Both the position numbers and the translations under genes were made by a program. The notes under the pieces were generated by a model. It was not told the DNA's origin, ran no database searches, and was given only the letters and a program-made list of their open reading frames with translations. A stretch of DNA of 64,000 nucleotides, from contig NC_133536.1 of assembly GCF_048544455.1 (NCBI RefSeq), positions 23,190,152 through 23,254,151 of the forward strand, written 5' to 3'. Positions 35,772 through 48,161 of the stretch are shown here, one piece after another. Position 1 is the first letter of the stretch. Each line of letters opens with the position of its first letter. This DNA is from Silene latifolia (taxonomy: Eukaryota > Streptophyta > Magnoliopsida > Caryophyllales > Caryophyllaceae).

Positions 35772-36974
35772 TTAATTATCGGTCACATTAATGACCTCCA
35801 CCTCTGGCATCTCCTCTGCCTGCTGACCTCCCGTTTCAAGTACCGCACCAGCTTGCACATCCTCAGCTGCCATAGCCCCCTGAGCTCCGTCAGCAGCATC
35901 CTGGGACATTCCAGCGTCACCCCCAGCAACTTGCTCAGCCAGTGCAGGAGAATTCACCTCCCCAACTTCAGGCATCAGCACACTCAGATCAGGTTGGGTG
36001 GGGTAGAGCATCTCCAGCTGCCTCTCCTCTTCCTCTATAGCCTGCTGGGTGGGAGCCTCCACGAGAGCAGCACGCATCCCGATGATCTTTCCCCGCCAGG
36101 TAGCATATGCAACAACGTTGGTGGCCAGGGAGATCAGCTCACTGATCTTCTCATCAGAGCGCTTGAGGGAGTCAGAGAAAGTATTGCACACCGCCTGAGT
36201 GCGAGCCACCGATCGACCCCCTCCTTCGACTTCTTCTTGGTGACAAAGAAGCTCGGTCTTGACTCCGCCACACGCTCCTTCGATCGGCCCATTGCTGCGC
36301 GGATCGCAATAATCCCCTTCAGCTCCTGGTTTTTGACGTTGGTAGCACGGCTGGTGGTCTGCACTATGTTGATCATCTTCCTATTATAGAGTGCAGACTG
36401 GAGGGTCTGGGTCAAGAAAATCAGAAGTCAGCAAGAAAGTTGAAAGATAGAATCTAAACAAGAGAATACGAACAGGTAGAAAGTGAAGGGTATTCACCAT
36501 GAAGGCATTGTGCACGTCGTTCTCAGCCATCTCCTCTGGGGAGAACTCTGAGAATGTCTCCTTAAGAGGAGGGAAGAGCAGCTGGTCAATCTCCGGCCAA
36601 TATGGCACCTTGTCCACATTCTCAAAACCCTCTGGGAAATGAGCAGTAATACCTCCGCTGGATGAAGCACGAGGACTGGTAGGAGGAGTAGGCGGATGAC
36701 GCGACAACGGGTCAACCTCCAAGGGCTCGGGTGCAGCAGAGCTGGAAAACGTAGGAGGAGTCTGGAAGGAAGCATCAGGAGCACTCCTCTTAGAGACAGA
36801 GGCCACATCAGGGCTGGCGGAAGGTCTCTTTCTTTTGGCACTTTGGAGGATGATTTCTAATTGATCAACTTTTGAACCTACAAGCATATATAGTCTCAGA
36901 CGACAGGATGCTTAAAACATCAGGAGGAATAGCATGCAAATTAAAACGGTTGTAGAAGTCTTACCAGAAGACAT
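35772..36974 (-). pseudogene. E3 spliced antisense ORF (Tat-lineage extra ORF)
   Basis: A minus-strand gene model inside the plus-strand element. Exon 1 36974-36965 (MSS plus one base), exon 2 36877-36498, exon 3 36406-35772, all with GT-AG introns. Exon 2 encodes VDQLEIILQSAKRKRPSASP, a Ser/Pro-rich stretch with RHPPTPPTSPRASSS, then VPYWPEIDQLLFPPLKETFS. Exon 3 continues TLQSALYNRKMINIVQTTSR and, after a one-base shift near 36215, TQAVCNTFSDSLKRSDEKIS and an acidic Ala/Gly/Gln-rich tail. A TATAA lies at about 37083-37087 on the minus strand with a CT-rich leader to the AUG. Extra antisense ORFs at this location are known for some Tat elements; their function is unknown. The frame is broken once. 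Confidence 0.72.
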
Positions 36975-37252
36975 ACAGTGAAGCCGGCAAAGAATAAAGA
37001 AGAAGGGAGGTTGAGGGTTTAAGAGAGAAGAGTATTTTTTGAAATGATTTAAGATTAATGAAAGTGGAAGGTGGAAGTTGGTGTTATAAAGAGGAGAGAG
37101 GGAGTTGGGTGCGAGAAAAGAGGAATAGGGCGGCTGATATGATGGATTGCATGGGAAGGAGTGTAAAAGACGGCTTAGGGTTTTTAGCATTTGGTTACGT
37201 AAATTCCTTGCTCGATACCTAGAAGCGTACTTCACAATAAATTTGGGGCAAA

Positions 37253-37955
37253 CTGTTTGGGCAAAAAATAGCACAATAAAGAAGGTCCACTCAATGAAAT
37301 AAAAAGCTATGGAAGGAGTGATAAGGAGGAAGGAAGCCCGCGGTTGGAGAAAGGAGAAACGGGCTCAAGGGAGATCAGGAGCCCATCATAGAAGGCGTCC
37401 GAATTAAGGAAAAAGGAGTTAGGGAGAAGATAGGGAGAAGTTAGGGCGATCAGGGAGATCAGGGAGAATTGGGAAAGGCGGCCAAGTATGGGAAGAGTTC
37501 TTATGGAAATTATATTTCCTTTCCATATTCGAAGTAGGACATATCTAGGGTTCTTACCCTATAAATAGCCAAGAAAGCAAATCAAGAAGGACATTCAACA
37601 CACATCCGTATTCATACATTCACATTTAAGAACACATCAACACCACGGCATATTATTATCAAATATACATTCGTCCAAGATCTTGCAGGCCTGACGCCTA
37701 GGGCCAGCGGGATTAGCTTTGTGCCACAATTGTAATCATCCTCCTATTCAAATAGTGCAATATTTGGCAGGGTACCGTCCCTCCCGCGGTTGTTCTCACA
37801 TTGGGTTTTCCGCGTCACCAAATCTTACGTGTCAATTTACATTACGTACTTTATTTCTTTATTTAAATATCAACAAACGAGCAATCATACAATTAACCAA
37901 CGAATAAAGACCGCATTGATCCTAATCAATCAACTTGGTAAAAAATACCTAAACA
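37253..37955 (+). repeat. E3 3' LTR
   Basis: 703 bp. TATAAATA at 37560-37567. Followed directly by the GTCTC duplication and E2 sequence. Confidence 0.93.
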
Positions 37956-38203
37956 GTCTCAAAAATATGACGAACATCCGTCTCAATCCCCAGGTCATCA
38001 AGAAGTGTGGTGTCCACACAACGGGTGGGTCTCATCTTGCATTTCTGTAACGCTACAAACCTCTCCCTCTATTTGAAGTCTACAAAGACCACTGAAGGGT
38101 ATTCCGGTACAGCTGGTACCACGGGTCCACTACCCTCCCCAATTTCGGGTCGTGAAGCCCTTCCCCTCTTACTCTGACGGGTTCTCAAGTTTAGTCTCGG
38201 CAT

Positions 38204-40376
38204 CTGTTTCAGCATACAATTTAAACGTACTTGCATAGGCACTTAAAACATGTAATCTTCACGAATTGAACATTGAATAATCATCTATGTACACACTTTC
38301 ACCAACACATTCCCAATTTTGATATGTAAATTCAGTTTATATTATTTCAGGCGATCTCTATAGCTGTGAGAATTTTAGCATGGATAGACATGATTTACTC
38401 GACTACTACAACTGTCAAGATATGGCATCAAATACTACTCCATATATACTTGAAAACATGGGAGTCATTCATGTATGCTCATAAAAGGGCAGCTAAGTAC
38501 ACACCATTACAAACATTCAACATTACCATTACAGACATTCAACGTTTTGAGTAAACTTCTCAACTCAATTAGTCAGACGGTCTTTACAGCTGTAACAATT
38601 TTTGACATATTTGACAAGAATTAATCATCACTACTACCATATCAAAGGTTTGGCTCTTACACATTCATTCATATTCAACACAAAATCTCTATTATAAAAA
38701 ACGAATTTCAGTTTGGGGCACTTTTAAGACGGAGTTTTAAGGCAAATTTTAAGGTGAGAATCACAAAATCCAACTTCCAACATGATATATGCAACATATA
38801 CTACTCAATTTTATCATCCAACATGTAGAGAATACCCAAAAATCAATTTGATTTCACAAACCCTAGAAAAATTCGTCCCCAAATTTGCAATTCCTATTCT
38901 ATTTTTAGCACAATAATCATCAATAATCATGGAAGGGAAGCATGTGGATCATATTACAACAATTACAAGCAACTTTTCATCCATATATATTGAAATTTCA
39001 GATTATTCTATCTTTCCAATAGATTTTAAGTGATGAAAACATGAAATTAGGAAGGAAATTCATACCTTTATCAAATAGGGAGTGAAAGAACGAATCAAAG
39101 CAGAGAAAACTACCCAAATTAATCACCACAAACACAAGTTAGAAGAGTTTTTGAGAGGTTTAGGAGGTTAGGGTTTCGAAATAGGAAGAAAGAATAAGAA
39201 GAATGAGAAAGAATAAGGGTTTTAAGAAACCCGTGAAAGCCACTGTACTGTAGCCTACTCGATTGAGTGCCTAGGGTACTCGATCGAGTGCCCTCTACTC
39301 GATCGAGTAGGTGCTATTTCATCGAGTATCCGCAGAAAATTCCTACATCTCGACGTCATAGCTTCCTAACTAGATCGAGTGAGGTCTACTCGGTCTAGTA
39401 AGCACTCGCACTCAGTCAAGTAAGGTTGAGTACTCGGTCAGAATTACAAAACTAACTGAAGATTCCTGCAAAACAATATCACGTGTCGATTCTCGGAGAT
39501 CGTCACTTGTTATCGTACTCTCTCATATATCACCATTACTACTCAAATATATCGTACCGTCTCATCAGATAAGATTCACATCACGTTACGCTACAACAAA
39601 CTTCACACAACGTGGTTTACCTGCTACCGAGTCATCCGTATACGCAATTATGTCATTGTATCATGTCTAAACCCGTCTTACCACATTGCTAGCAAACTTA
39701 TACTTACGTTAATCAAAACACATAATTAACGATAAATTTTCCATACGTCATCCAAGCGCATTGCTATCATGTTCAAGCTTCAACATAAACAAATTATTCT
39801 ACACAAATTAATCACCACACAGCGGAAACTTTTAACCTTTAAACATTGCATATACCCACTACTATTTTGATATTTCTCATACTATAACTCAACACTTCTT
39901 TAGCTATCATTATATGGCGATTGTAAGACTCATAAACTCGTATAGGATCACCATCACTAACGACCTGAAACAACCACCATCATTACCACATTTCATATTA
40001 AGCATACACTTCTACACTTTTCACGCACTTCTACCACATAAAACCTTCCACGTTCCTCATCATCATCACCTACACACACCGACACTACCGAAACTTCACC
40101 ATCCATGGCTCTGATGCAACTACTGTGCCTACATTACTTCAACAAAGACTCAACCACAGAAAGTTCAAACATAATCAACATACACGTTAAGTACATACTT
40201 ATTGACTCCACATTCCCATGCCCAGTGACTGGCTTAAGCACAATGGGGCCAAGATTTTGAAGTGAGGGTGCCTACTCACCCAAAATCTAGGATCAGTTGG
40301 GGCTCCCATTATACATACACCAGGTTCATTTTATTAGAGTCACTACGTTCATTTCTTACAGGTTTCCAAATCGTCG
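38204..40376 (-). other. E2 5' leader, non-coding
   Basis: About 2.2 kb between primer site and E2 ORF. It contains palindrome cluster G and otherwise AT-rich sequence without convincing frames. Confidence 0.65.
39257..39425. repeat. ACTCGATCGAGT palindrome cluster G (E2 leader)
   Basis: Copies near 39257, 39278, 39297 and 39316 (spacing 21, 19, 19), then worn copies to about 39425. Perfect or near-perfect at the first three. Confidence 0.85.
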
Positions 40377-40387
40377 CTCTGATACCA
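40377..40387 (-). other. E2 primer-binding site (initiator Met tRNA)
   Basis: Minus strand TGGTATCAGAG, three bases from the LTR end. Confidence 0.85.
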
Positions 40388-40390
40388 CTT

Positions 40391-41724
40391 TGTAACACCC
40401 CCATATACCGAGGAGCCTTAACTAGACCTTCTTTAGCATATATGGGCGTTACCATCTCGATTGCCCGAGGAAAGTAATCATCAAAAGTCGATAAAAGAAC
40501 AATTATAGTTAAATTACAAGTGTTACAACCAACTAATAAAATAAAGGTACAACTCGTCAGCTACACATTAACTCTATCAGAACTCGTGACGACACACCCC
40601 TGCCAGGACTCTAGCTATCAACCTCATCAACACCTGCTAAGACTGACTGCTCACCATAAGGGATCACGGCAGACACATAAACAAACAAGACAACCACACA
40701 AGGTCAGTACTGAGACAAGACACAACATAAACCAACAACAAACGTCAACACAACACAACACAAATATAACCAGTCACACACAATCATACCCACTCCAATC
40801 ATTCTCCGTCACCGACTGTCCACTGGACCAGCCCTGCCAGTGGGGGACCGCAGCCGTTCCCACTTAAGCCCCGCTCATCATATCGAGCGATAACCCTGTC
40901 CCATTAATGTGCACATCCCCTCCCGTGGCGGGTTCCACGGAGGGCGAAACTAGGGCGTGAAGCCACTCCCGCAAGTGACTCCACTCAGCCGAGGACCCAC
41001 CTCGAGAACCAGAGACAATCAATCACAGACAGCTGCAATACAACAACAACCAACAAACTGTATACATCAACCGACTACCGCATATACTCTGCCATACGAA
41101 CACAACAACAACACAACAACCACGACACAACAACCGACACACTAGACCATCCACAGAAACTGAGTAGGCGAACCTACCTTTAAGCGACTGCAACGATTCC
41201 AGGCCCAAACACGCAATAATCAGCAATCAAACGACACCTATATACACAATACAAACATCTATCACTACCAAGCTAACCCTAACTACAAAGACAAAGATAC
41301 GGATGATGATGACGACATACCTACAAGAGGAAACCTGGCAAAGGACCGCTTCCCGACTCAAGCTATGCACTCCTAAGGCACAAGGACCTCCAAAGGCTCC
41401 CATGGAAGGTATATGGTGAAGGGAAGGGAAGGAGGCGACCTAAAGGTCTGAATAAATGAGGCGGAAATTATTTGTGGTTTTAACAAAACACGATTATAAA
41501 CCCTCGCTGAAAAGACGTTACTCGATCGAGTGCCCCACATACTCGATCGAGTGGCCCCTACTCGATCGAGTACCCAAGCTACTCGATCGAGTAACCTCTA
41601 CTCTATCGAGTACCACCCCTAAATCAAAACACAGGATAACTTTGGTACGCACTTCTAAGGACTATTACCGCTCCCAAGGTCGGTCAACGCTGGTCAACGG
41701 GTCTCTAAAAGGGCGGGTATTACA
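40391..41724 (-). repeat. E2 5' LTR (right on plus strand)
   Basis: 1334 bp. Palindrome copies (cluster H) start at 41520, 41541, 41560, 41581 and 41600, spacing 21, 19, 21, 19, as in the partner LTR. Confidence 0.93.
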
Positions 41725-41729
41725 GGAAT

Positions 41730-42158
41730 ACTCTTGACTAATCAAGTCAGGATCACCTGGGTTAGTCACCAACTGTTGTTGAAGCTGAAGAAGTTTAGCC
41801 TGAGCAATATCAGCCTTGTTCTCAATATCTGAAAAATGATCTCTATTCAATTGTTTGAGATCAGCTTTAAGCAACTTTAACTTCCTGACAATCTTATACA
41901 TTTTAGTTCCCATTATCCTCTTAGACCAGACGGAACTAACACACTGATGGAACCCAGGTCCCTTACTCCACATGTTATAATATTTGAAAGGCATGTGTCT
42001 GTTGTGACCCCGAGTATCTTTGCTTACTATGCAAGGTGTATGATCAAAATCTCCCTAAGGCATAAAATTAGCAAAAAAAATTAGGGAACATATGCATCCA
42101 TTCCTGGTTAACCAGGAACGTATCTATTCTGCTATAAACTCTGGTGGCAGTAGGCTAT
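41730..42158 (-). pseudogene. Host LINE, piece 2 of 4: endonuclease end and linker
   Basis: Encodes MPFKYYNMWSKGPGFHQCVS, YKIVRKLKLLKADLKQLNRD and IAQAKLLQLQQQLVTNPGDP, the segment after the endonuclease catalytic GDFDHTPC-type motif near 42025-42050, which is also present. A frameshift and stop lie near 42100. It closely parallels 52620-52900 of the intact LINE. E2 is inserted on its left and E4 on its right. Confidence 0.88.
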
Positions 42159-43556
42159 TGTAACACCCCCCATACTCCAAGTGCCTTACCAGGACCACTT
42201 AAAGCATGAGAATGCTATCATCTCGCTTACCCAAGGCAATGTATATCAAATAGACCATAAAATAACTTACTTTAATAAATAAGTTTAAGTGATTACATAA
42301 CAAAACCAACTGTAAAGGAAAGTATAACTGTTCTACAACCAAACTGCAATTGAAGTAACAAAAGTATAAAGACAACACAACGGAAGACTACTACCAGACT
42401 CGTGGCAACTCCATCTCCAGCTAATACCCCGCGCATCCATAGTATACCTGCTAGACAACTGCTCACCAACCCCGAATGAATCATCACAGTTTTTAAAACA
42501 TTTAAACGGGGTCAGTACTGATTACACAAGACAAACAGCTGCAATACAATTCCACAACCAATTCAACCAACCCAAACTCCATCACATCACCGCAAACCTG
42601 ACTACACACTAAAGTGTGTAGCCCTGCCAGATTACCCATCGCAACAGGTAATCCTCGCCGCCAGTGGGGGACCGCAGCCGTTCCCACCTAAGCCCCGCTC
42701 ATCTCACCTGAGCGATAAACCCATGTTCATTAATGTGCACACCCCTTTTGTGGCGGGTTCCACAGAAGGCGAATCAAGGGCGTGAAGCCACTCCCGCAAG
42801 TGACTCCACTCAGCCAGGGACGCACCCCAAAGATCACAGACAGTTACACAACCAATCAACAATATACTATCAACAATCACCAAAACTAATCCAACATTAT
42901 AATTAATCAACAATCACAACAACAATCACCAATACACTATGTAACCAATACTGAGTAGGGAAACCCTACCTGAAAAAGCAATCACCAAGATCGTCACAAT
43001 CAGCTAATCATAATCGTTCTTCAACGAAATCACCTCATATAAACACACAATCATACAATCACAATCTAACATCAACAATACTCCTCAAAACCCCCAATCT
43101 ACCCAATTAGGGTTTAAACAAACTTATCAAAACATTATAAAAATTATATAAGAAGCTTACCCTCAACACAACGACCACAACAGCGTAAAGAACAAGCCAA
43201 TCCGACAACCCAAACCTTGGGATTTGTTAACAATGCGATGGATGCGATGTACGTAAATGTTATTCTTCTCTTTGAAAGGTTTTAGAATATTAAAGGTGAT
43301 TAAGCAAAGTGACGGAATCCTTTTTATATTACTCTCGCATTATTAATAAGATCCGGCTAAACAATCCCGTAAGACACACTTACTCGATCGAGTAAGTCAC
43401 TTACTCGATCGAGTGCCCCTTACTTGATCGAGTGTCACACTTACTCGATCGAGTACCCATCAGGTCAGCTACTGTTTTGCGTAAAAAGATACTTACTCGA
43501 CAGAGTAAGCCTCACTCGATAGAGTACCCATAGACATAGAAAACCGAAGTATTACA
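42159..43556 (-). repeat. E4 3' LTR (left on plus strand)
   Basis: 1398 bp. Hairpin at 42602-42621. Palindrome cluster I starts at 43382, 43403, 43422 and 43443 (21, 19, 21), the third reading ACTTGATCGAGT. Confidence 0.93.
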
Positions 43557-46500
43557 GTCTTCCCTCCTTAAAAAGAACTTCGTCCCCGAAATTCAACCCA
43601 TAATCAAAACAAACATACTAACTCGACCAAAACACAACAACGCAACTAAGAACTCAAAACGAAACCCCAACCTATAAAACATGAACTCTTAACACCAACT
43701 CCACCAACTATGCCTACCTCCACAACATGACTCACGATATCGTATCCACCACATTATAGTCTGTCAACACTAACTCCATACATTTCCAACTACCATCCAC
43801 CAACGCCGCTAGCTCCGTTTCACTAACATTTTTTCCGCTAGAAAATCCAATATCAAGACACTCATAAACATCAAACGGAATGTTACATTCTACCACCCTT
43901 AAAAGGAACTTCGTCCTCGAAGTTTACTCACACTCATAAACATCATCATCCAACTATCAACACTATCGGACTCATAAACATCATCATACAACTGTCAACA
44001 GTATCGAAGTATTCCTAAACATCGAACTACTACAAGCACGGCCATGACCTTTTAGCAATATCAACCACAATACAAATCCATCCTTTATGATACACCAACA
44101 CTCTACTTCCAATTACACTACAACATGTACAATCATCAAACTCTCTTTGTCGCATCCTACTCCTCTTTAAGATAAAGGTTACGTCCTCGTAACTCACTAA
44201 TGCTAAATCCTTAGTTGTATCTTCTCATCACCACCACACGTCAAAGATAACTTCCTATAACCTCAACACCTCTAACCATTCCTATTTCCAAGGTTCTCGT
44301 ACTCTAACAGTTCTCATACCTCAATTCATTCGGCACCCCACCTAACCTATACCACAAAATCCTTAGCATACCAATACTCCAATTTTTCCACATTACTGTA
44401 GAACGACATACTCCTCTATACAAAGCACCTATCTCCAAAAGCATAACTCACGATCCACACTTATTACCCATACTCACACAAGATCCTCAAGTTCCTTTTT
44501 TCATTACCGCAAAACTCATTCATAACTTAACATGATACCAATTTCCAACACCCTATACTCACTGTCCCAATAAAAGATTATGAATTACCTGCAGCATCCA
44601 GATCAGTACAACACATGTTCTACAAATCACTTACCATTACTATGTCAACCAATGCCTCCTCTAAAAGAAGATCACAAGTACTCCAACAACCTCTCGCAAC
44701 TGTGTCCCATCAACAGGATATCACTATACCATGACAACAACGGAAACATACACAACTCTATTCCATATCATACTCTACCCTCACTCCCAGGCTGAAACGA
44801 GTAAGAAACATCAATAAACAAAACAACAGTCTATATGTCCAAAGGAAACTCACAAGAAACAACAGTAAACAAAACAACAATCTATATGACTGGTATACTC
44901 ATTCGAAAACGTACTCATCTCACCTACTCCACCACAACCGATGATGGCATCGCAACATCACCACCAACAGCCGCACCGCAGCGCGAAAATACCCGCATCA
45001 TAACACGAAATACCGTGCCCGGATCACCACCCGAGGCACAACAACCACATCGATAGTCATCGCAACTTATACAATCACATGAACACCGACTCTGTACAAC
45101 TTCCATGACAAGAAAACTTCATTAAAATCGCTCTACTAGATCACAACGCAACATATTACACGGAATGAACAAATAAGAACCGCATGAATATCATCCACAC
45201 CATTTCACAGAATAAACATGTATCATGAATACACATACAAGTATAACTAGCCATGCTAGATCACCCAAACCATTACTTTTGAATATTATTTCATTAGGTT
45301 ACCGTACCCAACATATATTACAGAACATTCAGATAATAACTTTATAACTATCACACCATGCCATTTCTCGTGAGGTCAGAACCTCACACAAACATTTATA
45401 GACATCAAAAACCCGTAATCACATCCAACCAGTCAATCCTGATCACGTAAGTTACCACTTGATAAAGGTTATCTCTCGCCCGAGCTTAACTCGCATGCCC
45501 TTCATAACACATTCTCCCATTCGCATAACTATCACCTCCTGCCAAATATAACCATACAGCTAATACTCAACTACTAGCAACCGCCTCCTATGTCCACATC
45601 GTATACCCCCTCACAACCATACATACTAATCCGGCCTCTACAAAGCCAACCTCTTTAGAATTGCTATTTTTCTATCTATCATCACCCTTAACCACTAGTG
45701 ACAACACTACCACCGTTCGTACATCAAACCTCTTACACTCATCTCTAAATATCACGGTTTCTTTCCTATCTTTGGTTAGCATCACAGATAACGTACATCA
45801 AATCCATCAACAAAATTTACCCCAAAATTCTTCCCAATTTTTGCCTTTAATTGCACCGTCATCTAACTCTCCACCAAAATCTCATATCGTGCAGATACTC
45901 TACCAACTTCTTACTCCCTTAAATCCTCGAGACTCATGACTAATCATGTTGTCCTGAAACTCCTATATAACCATTAACTCACATCCTCATGATAGTATCA
46001 TACATCTCGACGATTCCTTACTTCTATATCACATAACTCTGGTCAATATATTTTTTTTTCTCAGCTTACGTTTATCCTTCTTTTCTCTTTACACTCGACA
46101 ATACCAATTAATAGTTCATCTCCTTACTCCTTGTACCTAACTCTCTAGTAATCCAGTTTCCTTTTCGTTGCTCCAAAACTCAAATTCCATTATTTTATAT
46201 CAGTACCATCTCAATCTTTCTTATCATGGATATTCTCTCATCATGCTATCACTCACAAACCAAAAATCGTTTCATACCGTTAATTGCCCAAGAAAAGCAC
46301 ACACTAGTTTTACCTCTTAATAAACCAAATTTCCCAAACTCACTCATTACCTAATAATCCACGTCGCGACATGTCTCCATCTAAGTTCACTATGTACCAC
46401 TCTTCTCCATCCTCCTACAACGACCAATCATTACCTATATTCTTATCCAACACAATCTAACCATCTCCCTCCATAATTCCTTACACATCTCAAGTTGCTA

Positions 46501-48147
46501 CTATCCGCATCCTTCCTTTCAACCTTTTCATTCACACGTTCCTTACACTTACATCACTCCTTGCTCATATACACTTACCTTTACATTACTCAAATTCACA
46601 ATTATACCACTCACCACGTCTCACAAAACTTGCACCATGCCTCAACCAGCTCATCAATGTTCCTTTTCTTTTTCCACTATCCATCACAACCACATATAAC
46701 TCATGTCCTCCCCACCGAACTCATACCCACCGTAAGGTGCCACTCACTACATCATAAGATTGGGTAACTTACGCATCAAGACCGACACACATGTAAATCA
46801 ATGCATAAAGAAGCAAAATAACATCTTTGAATTAAACACAATATGCAACGAAGTCAAAAGATAAGCATATGACCCAAAACAGGGGTCACTAGATCGAGTC
46901 CAGCCTACTCGATCGAGTAGGTGAAGGTCATAAGTACGTATAAGAATTTACCAAGGCTACTCGATCGAGTAAGGGTTAATTGATCGAGTAACAAGGGGTG
47001 CACTCGATCGAGTGAGGGCCAGTCGATCGAGTACCCTACGCATTTCTCAACACTGTCCAATTTTCGTAAAACAGTCATATCTCACTCGTTTCTTGGTCAT
47101 TTTGGGCGTGTGACCTATCGTTGGAATTGTAATAGAACAAGCTATCACCTCCAATTGGAATCACATCAAAATCATATATACATACCAAGTTAAAATAGTT
47201 TAAAAACAACATCTCTATAATCGAACAACATAACTATTTGATTTTCTCTTTCAAACAACTTAAACATCAACAAAGTGAACAAAAGCGACTCGATACTTGT
47301 AAAATCACTATCCCTAACCACATGTTACTACCTACCAAAAGCCAAACAATAACATCTATCATGCTCATATAACATTCAACTTATCAATCATGTACTACCG
47401 CATGCTTTAACTTTATAACTCTTCGTAAAACAAAACATACCCATACATTACAAATCCTATTTCCATGTTACTAATACAACAATACTACAAATACACTTCG
47501 TCACCTAAACATATTCATAATCACGAAATTCCTATTTTCATGTAATTGCCACTTCATCTTTTCCAATCAATTCATCCATTTCAACCACATTCTTCATCTA
47601 ACAAGTGCATATGATACAACAATAGACAAGTATATGAACTTATTATATAAATTTATGCAAACAAAATTATGTATAATCATATCACATCCCCTAATCACAT
47701 GTTACTAGTATAGCCACATTGTAAATCATCCATCCTGCAACATCATTATTCATCACATATTGTCATATATGAACTACTTCCTTCTTCCACCACATCATTC
47801 ATCATTCTTGTATACTTTTCCAACAATTCCAAACAACATTGTAAACCAACTATCATGCAACATGCTTATTCACAACATTTTATCATTTACCACATTCCCC
47901 ATTCCACCACAATCATTTTCCAACATTTCTATACAACACATCATCAAACATACGCAACAAAATATTAGCAAACACATAGCGATCCCATGACACCCCATAG
48001 TGACCGGTTTAAAGTTGTAGGGCGAGTTCGCGACTTTAGGACGTCTCCCAAGTCTTTGCATTAGCTCCTACAACTCCTACCGGGGTTCATTTTATTTTGA
48101 CTCTCTAAGTTCATTGGGTTCATTAGTTACAGGTTCCAAAATCGTCG
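43557..48147 (-). other. E4 interior, non-coding
   Basis: Two polypurine stem-loop blocks (43576-43593 beside the LTR, and 43907-43924). GGTTACGTCCTCGTAACTC near 44178 resembles E1 at 15006-15023 next to the chromodomain end. This suggests the interior derives partly from chromovirus 3' sequence. The rest is AT-rich. Short frames such as 44580-44795 and 46495-46767 are not convincing. Confidence 0.7.
46888..47032. repeat. ACTCGATCGAGT palindrome cluster J (E4 interior)
   Basis: Copies near 46888, 46907, 46959, 46978, 47002 and 47021. Within pairs the spacing is 19. Several copies are degenerate (ACTAGATCGAGT, AGTCGATCGAGT). Confidence 0.85.
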
Positions 48148-48158
48148 CTCTGATACCA
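48148..48158 (-). other. E4 primer-binding site (initiator Met tRNA)
   Basis: Minus strand TGGTATCAGAG beside the 5' LTR, as in E1 and E2. Confidence 0.85.
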
Positions 48159-48161
48159 CTT

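Larger units (their letters stand above)
28007..37955 (+). mobile_element. E3: Ty3/gypsy Tat-lineage element (Retand-like), inserted in E2
   Basis: LTRs 28007-28688 and 37253-37955 are flanked by GTCTC (28002-28006 and 37956-37960). The primer site TTTGGCGCCCACCGTGGGGC (28690-28709) is the type seen in Tat-clade elements. Gag, protease, RT, RNase H, a second RNase H and integrase follow in order on the plus strand. Downstream lie a tandem-repeat zone and a spliced antisense gene. The dual RNase H defines Tat. Antisense extra ORF plus amplified tandem repeat upstream of the 3' LTR are known from Retand and Grande-type members. The right LTR is about 21 bp longer through a short duplication near 37430-37460. 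Confidence 0.9.
26681..38203 (-). pseudogene. E2 ORF, retrotransposon ORF1-type protein (ATHILA ORF1-like?), split by E3
   Basis: Two segments, 38203-37956 and 28001-26681, are one frame once E3 and one copy of its GTCTC duplication are set aside (523 codons with stop). The proposed start at 38203 begins MPRLNLRTRQSKRGR, a basic N-terminus. Core text includes LGFTGLYRLRKHSYPFLTLE, FRLMNTSFVLTMDLFASHLG and NNHELLLLMSYLNPEG, followed by an acidic stretch (DSDEEEEDDDVP) and a Gly/Gln-rich tail. The EFLSSL/FRL pattern resembles ORF1 proteins of Athila-type retrotransposons and related plant transposon proteins; that is from memory of the family and unverified. There is no zinc knuckle and no protease. 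Two TAG stops (38069-38071 and 26939-26941) break the frame. Confidence 0.7.
23961..41724 (-). mobile_element. E2: non-autonomous LTR element with a single non-gag-pol ORF, containing E3
   Basis: LTRs 23961-25289 and 40391-41724; duplication GGAAT at 23956-23960 and 41725-41729. Primer site TGGTATCAGAG at 40377-40387. Removing E3 leaves about 7.8 kb. It has no protease, RT, RNase H or integrase. Its only coding feature is the ORF at 26681-38203. LTR style, primer site, polypurine stem-loop and palindrome clusters tie it to E1 and E4, although its LTR is a distinct subfamily. It was probably mobilised by an E1-like chromovirus. Confidence 0.88.

Noticed and set aside
44580..46767. Short frames in the E4 interior as genes
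   Set aside because: Low-complexity His/Thr/Ser/Pro-rich frames in AT-rich sequence without starts, splice logic or family features.
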